Source: Acidobacteriota bacterium
GTDB lineage: Bacteria; Acidobacteriota; Blastocatellia; RBC074
NCBI GenBank assembly: GCA_016710075.1
Contig: JADJLO010000006.1
Coordinates: forward strand, 112,501-176,500
Direction of reading: 5' to 3'
DNA length: 64,000 nt
The notes under the pieces were generated by a model. It ran no database searches, was not told the origin of the DNA, and worked only from the letters and a program-made list of their open reading frames with translations. Position 1 is the first letter of the stretch; each line of letters starts with the position of its first letter. Positions 42,800 to 52,390 of the stretch are shown one piece after another. The position numbers and the translations under genes were made by a program.

Positions 42800-44438
42800 A
42801 TGGAATCATTACAGGCCTTATCACTGGCAATTGCTGAGAGCGATTGGTAGAAGGGTGCTTGAACGGATAGTGGCAGGTTTGGTGGCGAGCGGGGCGTCGC
42901 CCTGGCGAGGATCTGGTTGAAAAACCCGGGCGACATTTGCGTCAAATGTGCGATGCGTTTGAAATGCTTCGATCAGACGCAATGTCTGCATCTGATGGCG
43001 AGCGCCGGCAGCTCCATTAAATCAGGGCTTGAGAACTGGTCGCGATTGGACGGAGATTTCATGAGGTTTCCGTTGGGGGCACACAAGATCGGGCACATTG
43101 GATCAACGGGGGAGCCGATCCTGATCTCAGAGATGACTGAGGAGAACGAATGGATTGCACGACCCAGGTGGGCGCAAAGTGAGGGCATCCGTTCGTTTGC
43201 GGGGCAGCCGCTGATCTTTCGCGGAGAGATTCTGGGAGTGCTTGCGATCTTCAGCAGGCAGGAACTGGAGACGCACGAGTTCAGCTGGTTGCGGATGTTT
43301 GCCGACCATGCGGCAGTAGCAATCGCCAACAGTCGTGCTTTTGCGCAGATCAGTGAGTTGCGCGAGCAGTTACGGCTGGAGAACGATTACCTTCGCGAAG
43401 AGGCCAGGCGGGAACGTGCATTCGGCGAAATCGTCGGGCAGAGTGCTGTACTGAAAAAGGTTCTGGATCAGATCACGCTGGTGGCGCCGACCGAAGCAAA
43501 CGTTTTGATTCTTGGAGAATCCGGCACCGGCAAGGAATTGATCGCGCGCGCCATTCATGAGCGCAGCCGGCGGGCGGAGGCGCCTCTGGTCAAGGTCAAT
43601 TGCGCTTCGATTCCACACGATCTGTTTGAGAGCGAATTTTGGTCACGTGCGCGGCGCGTTCTACAGGTGCGATCCGAGATCGCGTGGGACGCTTTCAACT
43701 GGCCGATGGCGGGACACTCTTTCTCGATGAAATTGGCGAAGTTCCACTCGATTTACAAAGCAAGCTGCTGCGAGTGCTGCAGGAAGGAACATTTGAGCGT
43801 GTCGGCGAAGAGAAGACTCGTCACGTTAATGTTCGCATCGTCGCCGCCACCAACAGTGATTTGCGGCGTGCAGTTAATGCAGGATCTTTCCGGCAGGATC
43901 TCTACTTCCGGCTGAGCGTTTTCCCGATCGAGCTGCCGCCATTGCGCGAGCGCAGGGAGGATATACCGCTTCTTGTACGCCATATCGTACAACTGGCCAA
44001 CCGGCAGGCGCGCTGCGGTAATTTGCAGTTCACCGATCGGCAAATGGCACAGCTCCAGCAGTACGACTGGCCAGGCAATGTGCGTGAACTTCAGAACGTC
44101 ATCGAACGTGCGATAATCCTCTCTGCCTGCGGCACTCAGCCCCTCAATCTTATTCTTCCCGCCGCTCAAGCCGGTGCGGTTGATCAGCCGCTTGAAAAAT
44201 CATCGGACACGAAATCAGCATCATTTATCACCCAGCAGGAATGGGATAAGCGGGAGCGCGAAAATCTCTTACCGCATTGCAGGCCGCAAACTCGAAAATC
44301 TATGGGCCGGGGGGTGCCGCCGAACTGCTTGGCGTCAGGCCGACAACACTCGCATCGCGATTAAAATCACTGGGTATCAAAAAAGAGGGCGGGGCTGACT
44401 CACTCCAGCTATTGCTTCGGGCTGTAGCTTATCATTGA
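42800..44438 (+). CDS. Sigma-54-dependent transcriptional regulator (GAF-AAA-Fis HTH), frameshifted
   Basis: ATG 42800 (MESLQALSLAIAES). Frame changes near 42838, 42900, 43637, 43661 and 44270 must be repaired; several are in short T, G or A runs. Restored about 545 residues. The N-terminal GAF domain contains a cysteine set, CVKCAMRLKCFDQTQC (C-x2-C-x5-C-x5-C). The AAA+ core shows Walker A LGESGTGKELIARAI, the GAFTGA sigma-54 contact loop (across the lesion at 43661), Walker B TLFLDEIGEVPLDLQ, and arginine finger region RQDLYFRLSVFPIELPPLRE. The C-terminal helix-turn-helix is GGAAELLGVRPTTLASRLKS. It activates sigma-54 promoters; the cysteines suggest redox, metal or NO sensing. The AhpD-like divergent gene is a possible target. 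Confidence 0.85.
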
Positions 44439-44476
44439 TTGAATGAAACAGGCTTGTTCACCCTCTGACAATTTTT

Positions 44477-44516
44477 AGTCTGTTTCGCTTATTTCGTCTG
44501 ATCCGTAATCTTTTTC
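44477..44516. repeat. Solitary arm of the ACGAAACAGACGAAATAA element
   Basis: AGTCTGTTTCGCTTATTTCG then TCTGATCCGTAATC matches one arm of the element at 52222-52385 with few changes. No matching left arm is visible. It lies between two convergent genes. Confidence 0.5.
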
Positions 44517-44517
44517 T

Positions 44518-46959
44518 TCATGCTTCGGATTTTTCATCCTTGTCGGAAGACTCGCGTTTTTCGGCGAGTTCGATCAGCTTCGATTCGACGCGGTGATTGA
44601 TGCTGCCGATGGGAATTCGCCGGAAGCGTCTTTTTCTCCTCCGGGCATCGCCGGTAAGAATCTCCATCACTCATCGACGGTGGTGACGGGCCAGATACTG
44701 AATTTCCCCTCTCGCACTGCCTGAACGACATCCGGCGGAGTGATGAGATGCCTGACATTTGCCGCGGGAATGATCACGCCTTGTTCACCAGTTAAATTTC
44801 TTGTCATGGCAGATATCGAAAGCCTTCGATCTTTTCATTGACTCCGCCGATGGCCTGTACCTGACCCATCTGATTGATCGATCCGGTGACGGCGAGAGAT
44901 TGTTTGATGGGGATTTCAGCCAGAGCCGAGAGCAGAGCGCAGAGTGCTGCAAGAGAGGCGCTGTCGCCTTCTGTTTCCGCCATAAGACTGTTCGAAGACC
45001 AGGCTCGCCGACAACGAGCGGTCGATCGGCGGCATACCGCGAACCGAGAAAGCCCGATAGGATCAGCACGCCTTTGGAATGAATTGGTCCTCCCAGTTCG
45101 ACCTCGCGCTCGATGTCTATGACCTGGCCTTCGCCCAGACGAACGCGGGCGGTGATGCGGACCGGTCGTCCGAATGAGAAGTTGTCCAACTGGATCACCG
45201 AAAGCCCGTTTATCTGGCCGATCTGTTCGCCCCGGGTATCGATCAGAAGCAGACCGCTTTGAATGTCCTGATAAAGCTGCTCGCGAAAGCGATCCGACCG
45301 GCGGGTCTGTGCGTCAATCGCTCGCTGGATATGCGAGGCAGTCGGGTCTGGTGTTGATCTGATTTGGCATAGTAATCCGCCTCGTGGAGTAGATCGGAAA
45401 GTGTCCTCAGATGTGTTGAGAGCTTTTTTCCATCATCGGCAACACGTGAGCTATGTTCGATGACCCTCGATACGGCCTGACGATCCAGCGGCAGAAGCTC
45501 TTCCCTGCGGGCGATCGTTCCGATCAGCCGGGCATACATCTGGTAATTTTCGGGAGTGCGCTCAATATCCTCTTCGAAATCCGCTGCGACCTTGAACAGT
45601 TCAGAAAATTCGTCGTCGTAATGGCAAAGCCAGTAGTAGAGCCACCTGTCGCCGATCAGGACGACCTTGATCTCGAGCGGGATCGGTTTTGGTTCGAGCG
45701 AAACGGTGCTTGTCAGCCCCATCATCTCACCGAGAGATTCGATCCGGATTTCGCCTGACCGCAGAGCTCGTTTGAGCCCTTCCCAGACATAAGGCTGCCA
45801 AAGAACCTTGTGAGCATCGAGTATCAGGTAGCCGCCATTGGCGCGGTGCAGCGCACCCGGGCGTATCAGGTTGAAATCGGTGACGAGGGCGCCGAGCTGG
45901 GCCATATATTCGACCTGACCAATCAGGTTTCTCAAAGTCGGGTGATCCTCATAAATCACAGGAGCTCCATTGCAGGTCTCGTTGTCGACCAGAACGTTGA
46001 CCTGATAACGGCGGAGGAACATCGCGGATTTCGAAGCTTGTGATTGCACCACGCCCGGCATCAAACCGGCAGGCGATTCCTGCTGATTGAGAAAGTCGCC
46101 AACGTTTGCGATTACATCCTGCTGCAGCGCGTCCAGAAAACTCATTACTTCAGGCAGAGACTTGTATTTTTCACGCAGTTCGTCAATCAGATGGTCGACC
46201 GCAAAAGTCGTCACTTCACGGTCAAGCTGTTTGAGCTTTTCGCGGCCCTCCTTCATCGCCCGCGGAATTTCGCGAATGATCGTCTGAAGCTTCTCCTGAA
46301 ATAGAGTGCTGTCTGTTTCGAAGCTATTCTTCTCTTGATCGGTCAGCTTCTCGAATGCCTCGGCATTGATCACGTCCCCATCTTTTATCGGAGCAAAAAT
46401 GAAACCCGTGGAGTCTGAATCAGTGCGATATTCTTCTTCTCGGCCTCGACCCTTAGTGCTTCAAGCGAGGTCTCTGTCTTCGCCCCGGTTTCAGTTTCGA
46501 TCTTCTGTTTCTTTGCCCTGTAGTCGTCGCTTTCGAAGGCGGCCGGAATGGCCGCACGAAGCTCTTCCAGAAGCTGCTCGATGTCCTGGCGCAGAATATT
46601 GCCCTGACCGGAGGGCAGGCACAGAGCCAGCGGCCGTTGCGGCTGCGCAAAGTTGTTGACATAGCACCAGTCGCGAGGGGAGCAGGCTCACCCGCCGCAC
46701 GCTGTTCGATGAACTGCCGCACGAATGTATGCCGGCCAAGACCTGCGGGACCGAGGGCATACAGGTTGTATCCCTTGTGGCGCATCCCGGTTCCGAATTC
46801 AACCGCCTCGACGGCTCTGGATTGCCCAATCAGCTCGGTCAGATCGCGGATCTCGGCGGTCGTCTCGAATTCGAACTGATCAGGATCGCAAGAGTTGTAT
46901 AACGCCTCAGGCGCGAGCGGTCTGACGGGGCTCACGTTTTCGTTGTTGTTCTGGTCCAT
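44518..46959 (-). CDS. Lon-like ATP-dependent protease (S16), heavily frameshifted
   Basis: ATG 46959 (MDQNNNENVSPVRPLAPEAL) to TGA 44518; about 810 residues after repair. At least eight frame changes are needed, near 46680, 46410, 45335, 45010, 44985, 44828, 44790 and 44672. The N-terminal AAA part has RAVEAVEFGTGMRHKGYNLY and the unusual P-loop ALGPAGLGRHT found in this Lon-related family. The middle (45.3-46.4 kb) is intact: GAPVIYEDHPTLRNLIGQVE, ALHRANGGYLILDAHKVL. The S16 protease end has the catalytic serine in EGDSASLAALCALL and lysine in GVNEKIEGF. It degrades damaged proteins in the cytoplasm. Conservation of all sites through the lesions favours sequence error over decay. Confidence 0.85.
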
Positions 46960-47101
46960 ATTTCGATTAGTTTCTAATTCAGATGCCAGTCGAATACAAG
47001 AGTTGGGAGAGAAATATAGTGGTCGTAATCAGGGACATGAAATTCCCACAAAAAGCACAAAGGAAAAAACACAAAACTAGATATTTGCGTAACATCACTA
47101 A

Positions 47102-47329
47102 TGATACTGCTGGCGAATTGAATTTATAGCCTGTTCCCTGTTTCCCCGGTGTTCCAACATGAATATTTTGGAATGGTCGAAATACGGCGGGCGCGGGCGT
47201 CCCGCCTCCGTGTATTGAAATATCTGCACATTCATAAGATTTGCGTTAATCGAATTACGCAGGCGGGACCCGCGCTCCCGATTTTGATTCCGTAATTTCT
47301 CGCAATCTACGGAATTGCCAACAGTATCA
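47102..47329. mobile_element. MITE-like element with TGATACTGYTGGC terminal inverted repeats
   Basis: TGATACTGCTGGCGAATT (47102-47119) and AATTGCCAACAGTATCA (47313-47329) are terminal inverted repeats with one mismatch and one indel. The 228-base element has no reading frame of note. Inside are two GC-rich words, GGCGGGCGCGGGCGTCCCGC and GCAGGCGGGACCCGCGCTCC. It lies between two divergent genes. The same terminal sequence occurs fused head to head at 52143-52176. No clear target-site duplication can be assigned. Confidence 0.6.
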
Positions 47330-47439
47330 ATAATTACGAAATCCAGCAAGTTGCTAAGTTGGAAGCTTGTGGGAGCTTTGCAACACGCATAAAATGCTGC
47401 GGACATTTCAATCGAACGACAAAAAGGAACTCACAAACA

Positions 47440-48563
47440 ATGAATGCTGAGCAGCCAACTGACGGGCACTCGACCGTCGACTCATCCGTTGAAACAATCG
47501 TATCAGTCGAAGCACTGGAGAAGCAGTATCCCAAAAGCCCGGTTAAGGCCGTCAATGGAATCAGCTTTACAGTCAGACGCGGCGAGGTCTTCGGGCTACT
47601 CGGGCCAAACGGTGCAGGGAAGACGACAACGATTGGCGTGCTGACAACGCGGGTTCTGCCCACGGGTGGGCGCGCAACCATCGCCGGTGTCGATGTGGTC
47701 GCCGATCCTGTGGGTGCAAAGCCGCATATTGCCGTCGTCCCGCAGCGAAACAACCTTGACCGGTCGCTGACGGCGATTGAGAACCTGACGTTCCACGCGG
47801 CATATTTTGGTGTTGGGCGTGCCGAACGCACGAGCAGGGCAATTGAACTGCTCAAGCAGTTCGGCCTGGGCGAGCGCGCCAATGACAAAGTCGATAAATA
47901 CAGCGGCGGCATGGCTCAAAGACTGCTGATTGCGCGCCCTGATGCATTCGCCGCGAATCCTGTTTCTTGACGAGCCGACCACTGGCCTCGATCCGCAGGC
48001 AAGGTTGTTTCTCTGGGGAGATGATCCAGACGCTCAACCGGCACGGATTGACTGTGTTTCTTACCACATATGACATGGAAAGAGGCCGAAAAACTTTGCC
48101 ATCGCATAGCGATCATGGATCACGGCCGGATTCTGGCGCTCGACACTCCTTCAAATCTGAGCAAGCTCGTTCCCGCTGGGACCAGAGTCGAGCTGCGCAT
48201 ACATCGCAATGCCGCACTGACTGAAGAAAAGAAGGCCGGGATCCTGGCCGATGTTCGGGCTCTTGAGAGCGTCAGTGAAGCAGAATGGACGACTGCGAAA
48301 GCCCAGACTGCCGATAACCAGGCCGCTCCCGCCATGGGTCATGGCGATGATGGGAGGCGGACAGGGAGACCTGCAATGCCCTCGCCCAGGCGGTTGAGGA
48401 AGATCCAATGATACGGCTTTATGCCGAACGCGGAGGAGAAGTGGCGCTCAAGGCCGGCCAGATCATCGTCAATGCAGGGCTCGAACTGGCCGATCTGCAC
48501 CTGGCTCAGCCGAGCCTTGAAGACGTATTCATTCACCTGACAGGAAAGGGGCTGCGAGATTGA
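47440..48563 (+). CDS. ABC transporter ATP-binding protein (drug-exporter DrrA-like), frameshifted
   Basis: ATG 47440 with AAAAAGGA upstream. Frame changes near 47937, 48014, 48080 and 48355 must be repaired; about 374 residues result. Walker A is LLGPNGAGKTTTIGVL, the ABC signature is KYSGGMAQRLLIAR, and Walker B is ILFLDEPTTGLDPQARL (after the break at 47937). The C-terminal part HRIAIMDHGRILALDTPSNL and LELADLHLAQPSLEDVFIHL is typical of exporters that pair with ABC-2 permeases. The permease gene starts at its stop codon (TTGA overlap). Together they should export a hydrophobic compound or act in envelope assembly. Confidence 0.87.
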
Positions 48564-49391
48564 ACTCCTCTACAACGATAACCGCTCAATTTTCGACACC
48601 AAACCGGACGCGCATGATTGCGACTGCGTTTCTCCAACTGCTCTGGCGCGATCTTTGGGTGACATTGAGAACGTGGCAGACGTTTCTGGCGATGACCCTG
48701 GTTCAGCCGATCTTCTTTCTGTTCATATTTGGCAGACTGTTGCCGATGCTTGGGCAGGCGAATGCCGGATACGGCGTGCTCTTCCTGCCCGGCATCATCT
48801 CGCTGACTACGGTGCTCACAGCAATGCAGGCCGTGTCGATGCCGCTGGTCATTGAATTCGGCTACACGAAGGAGATCGAAGACCGCCTGCTTTCGCCGAT
48901 GCCCGTCTGGATGGTTGGAATTCAGAAGATGGTTTTCGCCTCCATTCGCGGCCTGATTGCCGGGGCGATGATCGTTCCACTGGGACGCCTCATCCTTGGC
49001 AGCGGCTTTTCGATCAGCTTCGAATACTGGTGGCTGCTGATCATCGTCGCCGTGCTTGCCTCGCTGGTTGGAGCCGGCCTTGGTCTGACGCTTGGTACAT
49101 TCGTCCAGCCCTCTCAGATCGGGCTCATGTTCTCGGTCATCCTGACGCCGATGCTCTTTACCGGCTGCATCTATTTCCCATGGGCCATGCTCGATAAGCT
49201 GCGCTGGTTTCAGGTCGTCACCTGCATCAATCCGATCACTTATGCAAGCGAGGGCTTTCGTGCTTCGCTGGTTCCAAACATACCTCATGCCCGTCTGGTT
49301 CATCATCGCCGGACTATTCGTTTTCCTGTCATTGTTCACCTATCTGGGTGTCAGGGGATTTCTTCGCAAGGCGCTCGATTGCAATCGCTAA
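48560..49391 (+). CDS. ABC-2 type permease, one frameshift
   Basis: TTG 48560 overlaps the stop of the ATPase gene; ATG 48614 (MIATAFLQLLWRDLWVTLR) is an alternative start. Up to about 277 residues with six membrane segments, including FLAMTLVQPIFFLFIFGRLL, GVLFLPGIISLTTVLTAMQA, LLIIVAVLASLVGAGLGLTL and GLMFSVILTPMLFTGCIYFP, then the usual WFQVVTCINPITYASEGFRA. A frame change near 49275 separates this from the last helix (VWFIIAGLFVFLSLFTYLGV) and the end ALDCNR. It forms the membrane channel of the exporter. Confidence 0.88.
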
Positions 49392-49431
49392 TCCATTTGG
49401 CCAAAGGCCGGCGATGTCTTGCCTGAAGCCT

Positions 49432-49441
49432 ACCGGCCGGT
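49432..49441. promoter_or_regulatory. ACCGGCCGGT palindrome upstream of DUF3604 copy 2
   Basis: A perfect 10-base palindrome 52 bases before ATG 49493. It matches the left part of the operator-like site at 57539-57554. It could also be part of a terminator for the ABC genes, since GGCCGGCG lies 23 bases upstream. Confidence 0.3.
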
Positions 49442-49492
49442 TAGTATCTGATAAATTTAAGTCCTTTGAGTTCACGTCAGGAGGGTAAGCAG

Positions 49493-52117
49493 ATGTCATC
49501 CATATCGCGCACAGGCCGGCTGATCGCCGGGTTATTCTGATGGCTGCAGTCGTTTTATTGTTGCAGCAGGGGCAGTTGATGAGAGCGCAGAAGAAGGACT
49601 ACCTCAGCCGGGAGCTTCGTGGGCGGGTTGAAAAGCTGAAGGTGGAAGCTGCGGCGCCGTCGGAAACGCCGGCGGTGCTGGTGGGGCGTCTGCAGACGTT
49701 GTGGGAATGGGTCAATGCATGGGCGCTAACGGGTGGTAAGGTTCCGGTAGACATACCTGCGGGGATTGCCACATGGTTCCGCCTGCTACGCAATGCCGAG
49801 CCGAATATAGCCGCTGCGCAATTCAGGCCGATATCTGATCAAATCACGCGCTACACTCACGAATTCAAGCTGCTCGATGAGACGGCGGACGCGCTGGGTA
49901 AACTGGCTCTGTCGAAGCCTGGACCGTATCGATCGGGTGATTACGTCACATTTGATCAGTATGGACGGTCGGCGGACTTCCGATGGCTGAAGGCGGCGGA
50001 CTGCTTCTGACTGTGGGCAGGGGATCATCTCCGCAGGTGACGGACGCCGCAGGTGACGATTTCGTCACGATTCGAAGTTCTAATCCGGCTGCCCGTTTTG
50101 AAGTCGAAAAGGACTGGGGGCAATGGACTGGCTTCATCACGCGCCAGACCCTGAATTTCAGGCTTCGCGGGACATCGCTCAAAAAGGGCGATACGGTGAC
50201 GATCAGGTATGGTGACACGTCAAAAGGGTCAAAGGGCGTCAAGCTGCAACCGGCTTCGAACGACCAGGTCTTCTTTCCGATTCACCTGGACATGGAAGGG
50301 AAAGGGTTTCCGATGACGCCGCCCTGGCCTTCGGTCGTAGTGCTTGGCGCGGCCGAGATTCAATACGTCAACGCGGTTGCGCCTTCAGTGGTCAGAACCG
50401 GCGAGAGTTTTGCACTGGCCGTGCGGAGTGAAGATCGTGTCAAGAATCTGTCCAGCGCGACCACGCCCGAATATCAGGTCCTGCTCAACAATCAACCATT
50501 GAAGAACATTTCCGCCGGCAGCCCGGCAATGAACGTGCTTGCCGGTCTGAAGATCGACAAGCCTGGGGTTTATCGGTTTCAGATACGATCCGCTGACGGG
50601 AAGCTGTCGGGACAGAGCAACCCGATCCTGGTCGAAGACAATCCTTCGAACAGGATTTACTGGGGAGAGACGCATGGTCATTCGGGTTTCTCTGAAGGCT
50701 ACGGATCAGCCGATGGCTACTTCCGGTTTGGCCGGGACGTCGCGCGGCTCGATTTCCTGACTCTCTCCGAACATGACCTGTGGATGGATGACTTTGAATG
50801 GAAGACGATGCAGGAGGCTACGAGGCGTTATTTGTCGCCCGGCAAGTTCACGACGATTCTTGGATATGAATGGACCGGATCCAATCCGATAGGCGGGCAT
50901 CATAATGTCTTCTTCTCTTCGACTGAGGCGCGCCGCGCACCGTTGCAGGAGACTGTCGACCTGGACGAGCTTTATAAAAAACTGCGTTCTCTGCACGACC
51001 CGAAAGAGGTGCTGATCATTCCGCACGCACACCAGTCCGGCGACTGGAACCGCAACGATGCCGACATGGAACGGCTGGCCGAGATACAGTCAGGTCATGG
51101 AACCTTCGAATATTTCGGCAACAAGTATCTGCAGAACGGATTCGAGGTGGGATTCGTCGGAGCTTCGGACAATCACAACGGGCATCCCGGATATTCGGGA
51201 ATGGGCAATCGCCAGCTTGGCGGGCTGGCAGCGGTCATGGCGCCGCGCAACACGTCTGAAGAGGTCTTCAAAGGACTGCGCAACCGGATGACATACGCCA
51301 CCACGGGCGAGCGCATCATTCTCGATGTCGATCTCAACGGCGTGAAGATGGGCCAGCGGCAGGCAGGGGCGAACGAGCGAAAGCTGAGAGCGCGCGTTCA
51401 CGGCACCGAGCCGATCGATACCATTGATGTCATCAAGAACGGCAAAGTGGTATACAGCCGCCGCTATCTCGAAACCCGGATTCAGCCGCGCGTCTGGGTA
51501 CAGGTCAAACTCGAAGCTCCGGCGGAAGTTTTCAACGGTCACAAGAATCCGCGGCAGGCACGCATCTGGCGGGGGCTCGATTGAAGTCAAAGGGGCAAGG
51601 CTGGTCGGCTTCAAAGAGCCGTGGTTTGCCCAGCCGCAAAGCTATCGTTTTGCGCGGAACGCTCAAAATCCGAACCGGCTCGATTACCAGCTCAATACGC
51701 GCGGTCGCGGCGTGGCCTATGATGCTGGAGCTGGAAGGAGCCGACATTGCCACGGAACTGACGGTTCAATCGGCGGCCACACGCGAACCCGATCCGACAG
51801 ACGGGACAACTCCCGATATGATGGATCGTCCCGTCGCCGACATCCCTGCTGTTCGCCATGTTGTCAGACTCGCTGAACTCAAGCAGGGGATGATCACCTT
51901 CGAACAGGCCATCGTCCAGAACATTGACACGGTTCAGATTCAACTGGTGCCGGGCGACGGCGCGCTGGATCGTGAATTCACCTGGGCGGATCTCAATCAG
52001 CCCAGGGACGGTGATTATTATTATCTCCGCGTCACACAGGTGGATGGCTCAATGGCATGGACATCCCCGTTCTGGATCGGCGGGCAGGCCAGAAGATACA
52101 CCCCGCCGGCAAAATGA
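49493..52117 (+). CDS. DUF3604 (PHP-like) secreted protein, copy 2, frameshifted
   Basis: ATG 49493 (MSSISRTGRLIAG) follows AGGAGGG. Frame changes near 49535, 50000, 51570 and 51720. About 870 residues restored. The long intact part 50.0-51.58 kb has the family core: FRLRGTSLKKGDTVTIRYGD, YVNAVAPSVVRTGESFALAV, IYWGETHGHSGFSEGYG (HxH), LTLSEHDLWMDD (HD), GYEWTGSNPIGGHHNVFF, PHAHQSGDWN and GASDNHNGHPGYSG. The end, DYYYLRVTQVDGSMAWTSPF, is the conserved C-terminal strand. It is more distant from copies 1 and 3 than they are from each other. It follows the exporter genes by about 100 bases and ends before a large hairpin. Periplasmic metal hydrolase of unknown substrate. Confidence 0.85.
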
Positions 52118-52142
52118 TCAGGTGACCGGGCAGGGCTGATTA

Positions 52143-52176
52143 CTGATACTGTTGGCGAATTCGCCAACAGTATCAG
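52143..52176. repeat. 34-base perfect palindrome, fused ends of the TGATACTG element
   Basis: CTGATACTGTTGGCGAA (52143-52159) is followed directly by its exact reverse complement (52160-52176), centred on GAATTC. The halves match the terminal inverted repeats of the element at 47102-47329, so this looks like the two ends without the interior. It lies 26 bases after the DUF3604 stop. Confidence 0.75.
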
Positions 52177-52221
52177 GTGTTTCCCTGTAAGCAGTCATCT
52201 CTCATTGTTGGGTGGATCAGG

Positions 52222-52385
52222 AAGAAAAGATGACGAAACAGACGAAATAAACGAAACAGACGAAATAAATCCAGACGGCGAACTGTCCAGAATTCCCAAA
52301 GTACGTAAGTTGGGAATTAATTGGGGAATTCACTGCCTGGATTTTTTTCGTCTGTTTCGTTTATTTCGTCTGTTTCGTCATCTTT
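52222..52385. repeat. Large hairpin, ACGAAACAGACGAAATAA family, between convergent genes
   Basis: The left arm (52222-52274) holds GATGACGAAACAGACGAAAT with the word ACGAAACAGACGAAATAA repeated in tandem. The right arm (52335-52385) is its reverse complement with few mismatches over about 50 bases. Inside sits a second, smaller hairpin with AATTCCCAA and TTGGGAATT arms (52291-52318). It ends 5 bases before the stop of the convergent FadB-like gene. Confidence 0.85.
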
Positions 52386-52390
52386 TCTTT

